Below, one piece after another: positions 24,978 through 32,929 of a stretch of DNA of 39,966 nucleotides (its first letter is position 1; every line of letters starts with the position of its first letter). The notes under the pieces are model-generated. The model had not been told where the DNA came from. It did no database searches and saw nothing but the letters and a program-made list of their open reading frames with translations. The DNA lies in NCBI GenBank assembly GCA_963521065.1, contig CAUQTI010000026.1:1-39966 (forward strand), given 5' to 3'. Origin of the DNA: IOR16 sp963521065 (GTDB taxonomy: Bacteria; Bacillota; Clostridia; Peptostreptococcales; Anaerovoracaceae). A program made the translations under genes and the position numbers.

Positions 24978-26849
24978 ATGCTGAAAAAAATAAGCGATTT
25001 ATTTGCAGGGACAAAATGCACTATTTTGTCTGGTATCTTCTTACTGCTCAGCCTGCTTCTGCTGGTAATGAAACGAGAGCTTCTCATCGATCCCGCGTGG
25101 GGTACCGTAATCCTATCCGGCTATCCGCTTCTCTATCTTGCCCTGACCCGGCTGCTTCATGAAAGATGGGTTTCTTCCGCGCTGCTGATTTCAATTGCTA
25201 TGCTTGCATCCATTGCAATCGGAGAATTCTTCGCTGCCGGTGAAGTCGCCTTTATTATGGCGATCGGTGCAATTTTAGAAGATAAAACCGTAGAGCGTGC
25301 AAAAAAGGGATTAAAAAACTTAATCAACCTCACGCCCCTGCAAGGCAGACGAATCCACTCTGCTGCCTTGGGTGAACAGGAAGAAATGATTGCTGCAAGC
25401 TCCATCCAAAAAGGAGATGTGCTTCGTATCCTGCCTGGCGAATCCATTCCTGCCGACGGTGAAATCATAATAGGAAACACTTCTGTAGACCAATCCATTC
25501 TGACAGGAGAATCACTTCCGGTCGATAAAAAGGCAGGCGACAGCGTATTTTGCGGAACAATCAACCGCTTCGGCTCAATTGATATCGCTGCTACCGAGGT
25601 TGGCGCAGATTCTTCTTTGCAGAAGTTGATACGCATGGTTCAAGATGCAGAAAATAAAAAAGCCCCGATGCAGCGCATTGCTGACAAATGGGCTACATGG
25701 CTTGTCCCTGTCGCTTTAGCCATTGCAATCGTCACCTTTCTTGCCACAAAAGACATCGTCCGCGCCGTCACAATTTTAGTTGTTTTCTGCCCTTGCGCGC
25801 TGGCACTTGCTACGCCTACTTCCATTATGGCTGCCATCGGTCAGGCGACAAAGCACGGCGTTATTATAAAATCTGGCGAAGCACTGGAAAATATGGGTAA
25901 GGTGGATTGCATTGCCTTTGATAAAACCGGGACTCTGACAAACGGGAATTTGGTCGTTGCAGACATTTGCCCGCTATCCCCCGAAGTGAATGAAGCGCAG
26001 CTTCTAAAACTGGCCGCCTCTGCCGAGGTCTATTCGGAGCATCCTTTAGGAAAAGCAATTCTCCATTATGCAAAGAAAAATCAGGTTAGATTGGAAAGCG
26101 CAAGTGATTTTCAAATGCTGCCCGGAAAAGGAATCAAGGCGACGGTTTCTCAGCAAAACCTTTTATGCGGAACACTGAACTTCTTAAGAGAAGAGGGCGT
26201 TCCGATGAATGACACGATTACGTCTAAATTAGACCAGTTTCGTTCTGAGGGTAAAGCCATGATTCTTGTCGCGAAGGAAAAAGAAGTAATCGGTGCAATT
26301 ACACTTTCTGATACGTTACGCGATACAGCCGCTTCCATGATTAAACAGCTGCACGACATGAATACACAAGTAGTCCTTCTCACCGGAGACCACGAGCAAA
26401 CCGCGAGCTATTTTGCAAAAAAAGTCGGCATACAAACAGTAAAAGCCGGACTTCTGCCCGAAGATAAGGTGAGCTACATTGCCACCCTCGAAAAAGGCGG
26501 TCGCAAGGTATGTATGATTGGTGACGGTGTCAACGATGCGCCGGCACTAAAGCTTGCTCACGTCGGCGTTGCGCTTGGAGGAGCCGGAAGCGATATTGCC
26601 GTCGAGGCTGCAGATATTGCACTCGTCGGAGATGACATCGCAAAAATCCCCTATTTGAAAAAACTTTCAAACGCTGCGCTGCGTACAATTAAGTTTAATA
26701 TTACCCTATCTATGGTGATTAATTTTATCGCCATTCTCCTTTCGGTCGCCGGAGTGCTGAATCCGATTACCGGCGCGTTAGTCCACAATGCCGGCTCTGT
26801 ACTCGTGGTTCTGAACGCCGCTCTGCTCTATGATCGAAAATTTATGTGA
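24978..26849 (+). CDS. P1B-type heavy-metal-transporting ATPase
   Basis: 623 residues with all P-type landmarks: TGES (176-179), metal site CPC (271-273), phosphorylated Asp315 in DKTGTLT, HP locus SEHPLG (His355-Pro356) and GDGVND (515-520). There is no N-terminal metal-binding domain. The last helix reads ALVHNAGSVLVVLNAALL, which is not the usual HEGGT of Zn/Cd pumps nor the Cu-type pattern, so the metal is uncertain. GGAGG precedes the ATG. Divergent from a TetR-type regulator. Confidence 0.93.
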   Translation: MLKKISDLFAGTKCTILSGIFLLLSLLLLVMKRELLIDPAWGTVILSGYPLLYLALTRLLHERWVSSALLISIAMLASIAIGEFFAAGEVAFIMAIGAILEDKTVERAKKGLKNLINLTPLQGRRIHSAALGEQEEMIAASSIQKGDVLRILPGESIPADGEIIIGNTSVDQSILTGESLPVDKKAGDSVFCGTINRFGSIDIAATEVGADSSLQKLIRMVQDAENKKAPMQRIADKWATWLVPVALAIAIVTFLATKDIVRAVTILVVFCPCALALATPTSIMAAIGQATKHGVIIKSGEALENMGKVDCIAFDKTGTLTNGNLVVADICPLSPEVNEAQLLKLAASAEVYSEHPLGKAILHYAKKNQVRLESASDFQMLPGKGIKATVSQQNLLCGTLNFLREEGVPMNDTITSKLDQFRSEGKAMILVAKEKEVIGAITLSDTLRDTAASMIKQLHDMNTQVVLLTGDHEQTASYFAKKVGIQTVKAGLLPEDKVSYIATLEKGGRKVCMIGDGVNDAPALKLAHVGVALGGAGSDIAVEAADIALVGDDIAKIPYLKKLSNAALRTIKFNITLSMVINFIAILLSVAGVLNPITGALVHNAGSVLVVLNAALLYDRKFM

Positions 26850-26867
26850 CAATGAAAATAGACAGGA

Positions 26868-26905
26868 AAAATGCCGGACTGAAAGGATCACTCCTCGTCC
26901 GGCAT
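26868..26905 (-). terminator. Terminator of the PNPOx-like gene
   Basis: ATGCCGGAC (26871-26879) with GTCCGGCAT (26897-26905) and an inner AGGA/TCCT stem. On the minus strand it is followed by TTTTT. It lies 15 bp past the stop of the minus-strand gene and may also block the ATPase transcript. Confidence 0.75.
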
Positions 26906-26919
26906 TCAATTATGCTCAA

Positions 26920-27318
26920 TTAAATTTTAAATTTAACCGGTCCCTCGCCAAAGCTAAATGCTTCTACTTCTTCCACCGCAATGTAAAACACTTCAAAATC
27001 CGGATTTTCCGGTGTTTGATAGATGGCTGCCAAAGATGGCATCTTTTCAAACGCTCGCTTTTTAAACTCAAAATCATCTATAAATACCGCTTCCCCATTT
27101 ACGGATAAAACCGGATTATAATCTTTAGTATAAGTACAGAAAGAAACGTTCGCATTCTTCTTCATTTGCGCGTATACAGGTTTCTTATTGCTTGTTGCAA
27201 AATAAACCTTGTCTCCTTCTAATTCAAAATACTGAAACACTCGAGTTTTAACGGTCTCTCCATCCTGTGTCGCAAATACTCCCACCGGACGCTGTTTTAA
27301 AATTTCTCTGTAATCCAT
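26920..27318 (-). CDS. Pyridoxamine 5'-phosphate oxidase-like flavoprotein
   Basis: 132 residues from ATG 27316-27318 (GGAGG 9 nt upstream; a GTG one codon earlier is possible). The split-barrel FMN fold is shown by RPVGVFATQDGE, VYFATSNKKPVYAQMKKNANVSFCTY and the C-terminal EAFSFGEGPVKFK. Such small proteins bind FMN or F420 and reduce unknown substrates. It lies downstream of a decayed NAD(P)-binding gene and the divergent HxlR regulator, so it may have been part of that redox-stress unit. Confidence 0.88.
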   Translation of the reverse strand: MDYREILKQRPVGVFATQDGETVKTRVFQYFELEGDKVYFATSNKKPVYAQMKKNANVSFCTYTKDYNPVLSVNGEAVFIDDFEFKKRAFEKMPSLAAIYQTPENPDFEVFYIAVEEVEAFSFGEGPVKFKI

Positions 27319-27360
27319 CACTAAAATCCTCCTATCAAATCATACGTTAACTGTCCTTAT

Positions 27361-27468
27361 TCAGAAACAACCGTGAAGCGCTGCTGTTACTTCATTGTTT
27401 CTTCTTTGTGCTTCCAGCAAAAGCTGCCTACCTTGCTTCCCCGATGCCCCAATAATCGCTATTTTCAT
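27361..27468 (-). pseudogene. 5' remnant of an NAD(P)H-binding oxidoreductase
   Basis: A 35-codon frame from ATG 27466-27468, with GGAGG (27476-27480) 7 nt upstream, reads MKIAIIGASGKQGRQLLLEA and ends NNEVTAALHGCF. The GxSGxxG dinucleotide-binding start is that of the NmrA/NAD(P)H-binding family of about 200 residues. The rest is missing, so a deletion has removed the C-terminal part up to the PNPOx-like gene. HxlR regulators are often divergent from such genes. Confidence 0.8.
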
Positions 27469-27525
27469 CCTTTAACCTCCTATGAAAAGACTTGCTTCTT
27501 TTTCTCATGGCCATTATAATTTACC

Positions 27526-27581
27526 TAGTATCAGTTGTAAAGTAGGCACCATTTAGTTATATAGTATCCTATTAGATACTA
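27526..27581. promoter_or_regulatory. HxlR operator region
   Basis: Perfect inverted repeat TAGTATC (27562-27568) / GATACTA (27575-27581), spacer 6, directly before the hxlR-type ribosome site, plus another TAGTATC at 27526-27532 nearer the divergent remnant gene. Likely binding sites of the HxlR-type protein. Confidence 0.7.
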
Positions 27582-27598
27582 TTGGAGGAGGTGAAAAA

Positions 27599-27952
27599 AT
27601 GTGTGAGAACCTTCCGGCCTGTCCGGTGGAGCTGACGATTGCTTTAATCGGAACCAAATGGAAAGTTTTAATCCTCCGCGATTTGATGGATGGAACAAAG
27701 CGTTTTGGAGAACTTCGAACTGCGATCGGAGCGGTTTCGCAAAAGGTCTTGACCGCGAACTTACGGGAAATGGAGCAAAACGGACTTCTCACCCGGCGCG
27801 CTTATGCAGAAGTTCCGCCTAGAGTGGAGTACACGCTTACGGAGCTTGGATGCAGTCTAATGCCTGTATTAGAAGCCATGCACGAGTGGGGGGATAATTA
27901 CAAAAAAGAGCACCCGTCAGTTTTAAAAAAAGAGCTTGATTCACTTGCATAG
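27599..27952 (+). CDS. HxlR-family transcriptional regulator
   Basis: 117 residues. Winged helix with the family motif CPVELTIALIGTKWKVLILRDL, the conserved Cys8, RFGELRTAIGAVSQKVLTANLREMEQNGLL and PRVEYTLTELG. The N-terminal Cys is the redox or electrophile sensor in characterised members. GGAGGAGG precedes the ATG. Divergent from a truncated oxidoreductase gene, so it may have lost its main target. Confidence 0.94.
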   Translation: MCENLPACPVELTIALIGTKWKVLILRDLMDGTKRFGELRTAIGAVSQKVLTANLREMEQNGLLTRRAYAEVPPRVEYTLTELGCSLMPVLEAMHEWGDNYKKEHPSVLKKELDSLA

Positions 27953-27986
27953 ATTTAAGCGAGATTTTTAATACGTTTATATTTAC

Positions 27987-28046
27987 AAAAAGCTGTCGTT
28001 ACACTGCACTGTAAATTGCAATACAGTGCAGTGTAACACAGCTTTT
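27987..28046. terminator. Terminator after hxlR-type gene
   Basis: Long stem: 15 bp (27999-28013 with 28022-28036) plus an outer AAAAGCTGT/ACAGCTTTT part. T-rich on both sides. Confidence 0.88.
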
Positions 28047-28101
28047 CTTCCCTTCAACTTCATCCATTCTTTTCTGATTCATTTCCTGCTTAATGCATCG
28101 T

Positions 28102-29415
28102 TCAGCTCACTGCTCTATGCTCTGGTCTGCTTCCTATGGCACTGAAACCAATATATTGCTTAATGAGATCAACCGCTTCTTCTACGCCGAGCACCCCTAC
28201 ATCCAAACACAGGTTATAATTTTTTGAAAGCCCTAAAATTCTTCCTGTGTAATACTTATAGTGCAAAAAACGCTTTCTATTAACCGACCGAACACGTTTG
28301 GCAGCCGCGTCTTTTTCCAAATGCTCGCGCTGCATAATTTCCTGTATCTTGTACTCTTCTTTTGCATATACAAATATATTATAGCAATTTTGAAACTCTT
28401 TCAAAATATAATCGGCGCATCTTCCAACGATGACACAATTGCCTTCCACCGCTGCTTCCCGAATAATCTTCGTCTCAATTTCATACAATTTATCTAATTC
28501 TGTCTCTTCCTCGTTTAAGGCCTGATACTGTGAAAACAGGTCATACAAAAACCCACTTGTCATTTTTTGTTCTCTTTCTTCGACATAAGCCTCTGGCAAG
28601 TTGCTCTCTTTGGCAGCCATTTCAATAATATTTTTATCATAGTAAGCAAATCCGAGATTTTCTGCTAATTCCTGTGCAATTTTTCTGCCGCCGCTTCCAT
28701 ATTCTCTGCTGACTGTAATAATAATCTTTTGAGAAGCAGGCATGATTTCTAATTCTTCCATTTTATTTGCGTTCTCCGTCAAGAAGCTTTCGACAAAGCT
28801 CAGCTTTCTTTTCAAAAATCTTGCAATCAGTCCCACGAGCAAGGCTGCTATAACCGTCCCTTCACGCACGCCGGCAAGCTTATGGAATATACAAAGGCCC
28901 ATTCCGGCAGCAACCAGCGTCATAGAAGAATCAAATACCACCTTAGTCTTGCCAAAATCCTTATGAAAGACAGTAGATACCGCCTTTACAAAGGCTTCTC
29001 CAGGCAGCATGACCACATCTGCCGCCATTTCCATATAGACACCGGTTCCCAGTATTATACAGCCAATGATTAGAAAGAGAAATTCCATGTAATATTGATT
29101 CGGTTCCATGAAAGATAATAGGTTCATCGCAAGATCAATAAACCACGAAAAAGCAATTGATACCGGAATTTGTAAGAAATATTGCCTCGGAAAATTCTTA
29201 CGCAGTAAGAGCATCTGAATCAAAATCAAAAAGATACTCATATATAAAGTAAACATGCCAAGCGTAGGACGAAATGCAAGACTTAGGGTATATGGTATAC
29301 TGGAAATCGGTGAAGTTCCCAGGTTGGCCTTCGTAATAAAGCTTACGCCAAACGCATTGATTAAAAGGCCAATGGTAAATAAAAGATACCTCTTTCCTAT
29401 TTCTTTTTTGCTCAT
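28102..29415 (-). CDS. YczE-like membrane protein fused to a cytidylate kinase-like domain
   Basis: 437 residues. Residues 1-215 form about five to six membrane helices of the YczE/YitT-like family (INAFGVSFITKANLGTSPIS near the start). Residues 228-437 are a cytidylate kinase-like P-loop domain: IIITVSREYGSGGRKIAQELA, then YYDKNIIEMAAKESNLP and CVIVGRCADYIL. The domain order is known from some Clostridia; the joint role is not known. The ATG overlaps the stop of the truncated marR-type gene by 4 bp, so this gene depends on a transcript whose promoter region has been lost (see the junction at 29774-29790). Confidence 0.88.
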   Translation of the reverse strand: MSKKEIGKRYLLFTIGLLINAFGVSFITKANLGTSPISSIPYTLSLAFRPTLGMFTLYMSIFLILIQMLLLRKNFPRQYFLQIPVSIAFSWFIDLAMNLLSFMEPNQYYMEFLFLIIGCIILGTGVYMEMAADVVMLPGEAFVKAVSTVFHKDFGKTKVVFDSSMTLVAAGMGLCIFHKLAGVREGTVIAALLVGLIARFLKRKLSFVESFLTENANKMEELEIMPASQKIIITVSREYGSGGRKIAQELAENLGFAYYDKNIIEMAAKESNLPEAYVEEREQKMTSGFLYDLFSQYQALNEEETELDKLYEIETKIIREAAVEGNCVIVGRCADYILKEFQNCYNIFVYAKEEYKIQEIMQREHLEKDAAAKRVRSVNRKRFLHYKYYTGRILGLSKNYNLCLDVGVLGVEEAVDLIKQYIGFSAIGSRPEHRAVS

Positions 29416-29789
29416 TGCAACCTCTCTATATCCGTCATATTACTGCATATCTTATAAAATACACTCATAAATTGCTCTCTTTCCTTCCGTCCAATCCCTT
29501 GAAAAACTTCCTCCTCAATCACCGAGAATGCTTCCGCTACCTTTTTTGCCTTTTTTCTTCCGCACTCTGTCAGATAGACGTAGCTGGAACGATGATTGCC
29601 GTTTATTTCTCTCCGTTCCACCAAGCCCTTCGTTTCCATTGTGCGTAAGATTCCGGTAAGCGTTGCCGGATCAATCTGGCATCCAAATGCAATGTCTTTT
29701 TGAATCTCACCATCGTGCAGGCTGAGGTAATCCAACACCTTCGGCTGACCGGGCGTCAACCCAATTCCAGCTAATGCATTTAATACTTT
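29412..29789 (-). pseudogene. MarR-family regulator, N-terminally truncated
   Basis: The open frame from 29789 reads KVLNALAGIGLTPGQPKVLDYL, then the winged helix (GEIQKDIAFGCQIDPATLTGILRTMETKGLVERR) and C-terminal helix. Normal MarR proteins have about 25-30 residues before this point, forming the first dimerisation helix. A TAA (29790-29792) and the 5' end of the oppositely directed acetyltransferase gene stand there instead. The only start left is TTG 29757-29759, giving 115 residues. DNA binding could remain but dimerisation would be damaged. Confidence 0.78.
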
Positions 29790-30358
29790 TTAATGTAATC
29801 ACACGTCCCAATATTATAGTTGGTGACTATACCTATTATGATGACAGTAACGGTGCCGAAACGTTCGAGGAACACGTCACACACCATTATGAGTTTATCG
29901 GAGACAAGCTCATAATCGGCAAATTTTGCGCAATTGCAAAAGGAATTGAATTTGTAATGAACGGTGCAAACCATAGAATGTGCAGTGTTACCACCTATCC
30001 TTTCAACATCATGGGCAACGGCTGGGAAAAAGCAGCTCCCAAACTGACAGAGCTGCCACTCAAAGGAGATACTGTGATTGGTAACGATGTGTGGATTGGA
30101 CAGAATGTTACAGTAATGCCGGGTGTGCAGATCGGCGATGGTGCGATTATCGCTGCTGATTCTGTCGTGGTAAAGGATATCCCTGCCTATCACATTGCAG
30201 GAGGAAACCCTTGCAAGCTTATAAAAAAAAGATTTGATGATACACTCATTGAACAGCTTCTCACGATTCAGTGGTGGGATTGGCCTGCAAAAAAGATATT
30301 TGATCACCTTGAAATCCTGTGCAGCGGCGACCTTTCTAAAATAAAAGAAATTAAATAG
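29774..30358 (+). pseudogene. Vat/CatB-type xenobiotic acetyltransferase, N-terminally truncated
   Basis: 194 codons. FNVITRPNIIVGDYTYYDD, IGDKLIIGKFCAIAKGIEFVMNGANHRM (catalytic His in NGANH) and the hexapeptide coil VIGNDVWIGQNVTVMPGVQIGDGAII identify the left-handed beta-helix family of streptogramin/chloramphenicol acetyltransferases. About 15-20 N-terminal residues are missing, and the ATG at 29774 has no ribosome site and lies inside the opposing marR frame. The body is otherwise intact. Probably not expressed. Confidence 0.78.
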
Positions 30359-30413
30359 TGCCGCCGAATAAATGCTGGAAATTGACACAGCAGTTTCTAG
30401 TGAAACCATAAAA

Positions 30414-30460
30414 AATCGCCTCCTAGATAATTTGATATTACCATAGAAGGCGATTGGTTT
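30414..30460 (+). terminator. Terminator after the acetyltransferase
   Basis: AATCGCCTCCT (30414-30424) with AGAAGGCGATT (30445-30455), one mismatch, then GGTTTT. 56 bp past the stop codon. Confidence 0.7.
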
Positions 30461-30571
30461 TAATTATGTACAGACTTTCACAGTCTCGGAAAGAAAGCAA
30501 TTCATCCACTGCTCTTTTTTATTCATACCCACAAATTAAAAGATTTCTTCATCTACCCTTTAACGCTACGA

Positions 30572-31039
30572 TTAAAATTTTGATTTTTCATAATTATAAG
30601 GAATGCTTGTCCCCACGACAATATCTTCAATCTTATCAACAATCAGCCAGTCATCCATATTCCCTTGATGGTCAAAGGCGAGTGGCGGATTGATTTTCTG
30701 AATTGCTTCAAATTCTACAAGGCACAAGCACTTTTTATGCCAGCGCACTTTTTGCTTTTCTGTTAAATTCAGCTTGCTTTGATTCTCATCGAACGTTTTT
30801 ATGATTTCCTCTTCTGACAATTTTACATAGTTTTGAACAGAAATAACGGTGGCCGATGCAGAAATCAGCGCCGAACCTTTTTCCATAAAGTAAATCGTTT
30901 CTCCTTCAAACACTCTGCTATGCGGAATTTTACGACCGGCAGCACCTCTTACTACCATGGTTTTTGTTCCGTCCAGAATTTTATCCAGAACCTTCTCTCC
31001 TTTTTTCCCTGCGTTATCGCAATATGCCAAATGTACCAT
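30572..31039 (-). CDS. ASCH/PUA-like domain protein
   Basis: 155 residues from ATG 31037-31039; 13 more codons up to a TTG are possible but less likely. MVHLAYCDN, LDKILDGTKTMVVRGAAGRKIPHSRV and GETIYFMEKGSALISASATV fit the ASCH-like PUA fold, which binds RNA or modified nucleotides. The function is not known. It is downstream of the EFR1-type and 68-residue genes on the same strand. Confidence 0.72.
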   Translation of the reverse strand: MVHLAYCDNAGKKGEKVLDKILDGTKTMVVRGAAGRKIPHSRVFEGETIYFMEKGSALISASATVISVQNYVKLSEEEIIKTFDENQSKLNLTEKQKVRWHKKCLCLVEFEAIQKINPPLAFDHQGNMDDWLIVDKIEDIVVGTSIPYNYEKSKF

Positions 31040-31087
31040 ATTTTTTACTCTCTCCTCACGTTTCTTCTTCCCAAACAAAAGATTATT

Positions 31088-31294
31088 TTATGAACTGCTG
31101 AGAACGCTTTCCCCTGCTCCAGATTTTAAAGTCTCTGGTGCATTCCTCACTGCCTCATCAATTAACCTGCCGGCAGACTCTCTATTTAAAGGCAACACGG
31201 CCATAATATATAAAGTAGGCAAGCATCGACCAATATACTTCATGCCCTCCCGCATCATACTCGTCTTCTGCCGGAAAAGATCCCGTACAGCCAT
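31088..31294 (-). CDS. Small hypothetical protein
   Basis: 68 residues from ATG 31292-31294 with GGAGG 8 nt upstream. Contains MKYIGRCLPTLYIMAVLPLNRESAGRLIDEAV. I do not recognise the family. The strong ribosome site and its place 40 bp after the EFR1-type gene suggest a real gene of that operon. Confidence 0.65.
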   Translation of the reverse strand: MAVRDLFRQKTSMMREGMKYIGRCLPTLYIMAVLPLNRESAGRLIDEAVRNAPETLKSGAGESVLSSS

Positions 31295-31334
31295 TTGTAT
31301 AACCTCCAAAATAAAACAGATTGTTAGATAGCAG

Positions 31335-32234
31335 TCAGTCTCTCAATGAAAGCAAATACTTTTTGACACCCAGCCAAAAAAATCCTACTTTTAACGCTTT
31401 TACATCCACCTTTAACTCTTGTGAAAGGCTTTTTTCAATATCCTGTAAACAGTATCCTTCTTCTATCATAACACATTTATAGATGCCTGGCTGCAATGCT
31501 TTGCTTGGGCAACCATAAATACATTTCAAGCAAAAATGACAGGTTCCATTAAATTCCGGTATTCCATTTCGCAGTATGATATTGCCGGAGGGACATTGCT
31601 TGGCACACCATCCACATCCTGTACAGTGCTTTAAAACCTTAATTCTTTTCCCCCAAAACCGGCCGGCTGGCTTTTCCCACTCGCCCATTACTGAAAACAT
31701 CCGATCAACCCATAAAGGCTTCGTTCTTCTATGCTTTCCGCTTAACAAATCCTTAGTGATGTTATCGACCGCCACCGGCAATGCTTGTAGCAGTAGGTAA
31801 GGCAACGGAGCCGGAGCCGCAACCATCCAGTTTGACGGCATAACGATCATATTTTCATAGATAGGATCGTATCCTCTCTGGGCCAGACGCTTAATACTGC
31901 TCACTCTGCAGGCTGTATTGGGACAGACATCCCCGCCTCCTGAGACAGAAATCACCGCTGCATCAGTGCCTTTCACGCTCTCTAAGTCTTCAATCCACTG
32001 ATAAACTGCTTCTGGGGCATTAAATGCGTGAACAGGAAACAGCAAAAGAAGCAGATTGCAATCCTTTTTATCGAATTTATCGAAATTTTCTCTGTTCAAA
32101 CGATTCGTAATCTGCTCAATCGTGCAAATACACCCCTTGGTTTCCAAGTTGCTTTGAAAACGTTTTGCAACCAGTTCCGTACCTCCGGTACCGGAATAGT
32201 AAGCAATTCTTATTCTCAAATAAGCATTTGTCAT
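31335..32234 (-). CDS. EFR1-type protein: flavodoxin-like domain with two [4Fe-4S] clusters
   Basis: 299 residues. N-terminal flavodoxin-like domain with AYYSGTGGTE (phosphate loop) and LLLFPVHAFNAPE. C-terminal ferredoxin motifs: Cys204-207-210-214 (CTGCGWCAKQCP) and Cys232-235-238-242. It probably passes electrons between FMN and iron-sulfur clusters for an unknown partner. GGGGGAGTAAGG precedes the ATG. First gene of an operon with the 68-residue protein. Confidence 0.9.
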   Translation of the reverse strand: MTNAYLRIRIAYYSGTGGTELVAKRFQSNLETKGCICTIEQITNRLNRENFDKFDKKDCNLLLLLFPVHAFNAPEAVYQWIEDLESVKGTDAAVISVSGGGDVCPNTACRVSSIKRLAQRGYDPIYENMIVMPSNWMVAAPAPLPYLLLQALPVAVDNITKDLLSGKHRRTKPLWVDRMFSVMGEWEKPAGRFWGKRIKVLKHCTGCGWCAKQCPSGNIILRNGIPEFNGTCHFCLKCIYGCPSKALQPGIYKCVMIEEGYCLQDIEKSLSQELKVDVKALKVGFFWLGVKKYLLSLRD

Positions 32235-32367
32235 TCCTTACTCCCCCTTTAGATAGAATTATCAAGCAGCGCATCGAACAATCGGGCTTACTGCTGTCCC
32301 TCAAATTCACCTACCCTATTGCACTTAATAAGATATACGGTTTCACCAGTTTTTTTAAATCGGATAC

Positions 32368-32396
32368 AGTATGCGTTATTTTTGCAGGAAAGTCAA
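32368..32396 (-). promoter_or_regulatory. Promoter of the EFR1-type gene
   Basis: On the minus strand TTGACT (32391-32396), 17-nt spacer, CATACT (32368-32373). The leader of about 125 nt to the ATG contains no RNA family I recognise. Confidence 0.65.
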
Positions 32397-32929
32397 ATGT
32401 GTTTCATCACAATTTTAGCTCCGTCCCCAAGGTTCTCCAAAGATACAGCATGCAAGGGGCTGAAGCTCTTCATATTCTCACTAAAAAGCTCTCGGTATCC
32501 TCTTTCTTTTGATCCACATACGCGCGCTCTCTGCGATTTCTGCTGCTTTTATTTCGATCTTAAGCTACTCCCTAAGCTGATAGTCAAGTGTTTATTCCAT
32601 CATTTTTAGGGTATATTTTATACTGATAAAATGAATTTGTATACAAAATTTCCAGATAAGCTGCCGCAAAATCACACCTTTCCCCATTTAACACTAAAAT
32701 TCACTTTATTTCTATTTTTTCCCTTGCATTTTCTATTCCTTTGTTTTATAATTCAAAAACGTTATAAAGCAACTGAACGATTATCTAATCTATCGCGCTG
32801 TTTTCCTATTTAGCAGAGTTCTGGCACAGCAACGCTATCTCATTTATAAAACAGTGCATTATTAATATAAGAAATAAAATACTATGACGTGAAAAAGTCA
32901 TCCTTACAAAAGCGGAAGGAATTATTTTT
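32397..32929. other. Long intergenic region before the chemoreceptor gene
   Basis: About 530 bp, AT-rich, no gene found. It holds a good plus-strand promoter for the chemoreceptor: TTGCAT (32724-32729), 17 nt, TATAAT (32747-32752), leaving a leader of about 170 nt, which ends in a short hairpin (ATGAC/GTCAT) near 32883-32901. No cyclic-di-GMP riboswitch motif is visible. Confidence 0.6.

Noticed and set aside
32165..32813. Several open frames on the plus strand upstream of the chemoreceptor gene
   Set aside because: No ribosome sites, low-complexity or Phe/Ser/Leu-rich translations, and overlap with the promoter and leader of neighbouring genes.
32759..32929. Cyclic-di-GMP riboswitch in the chemoreceptor leader
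   Set aside because: The conserved class I and II core motifs are not found in the leader.
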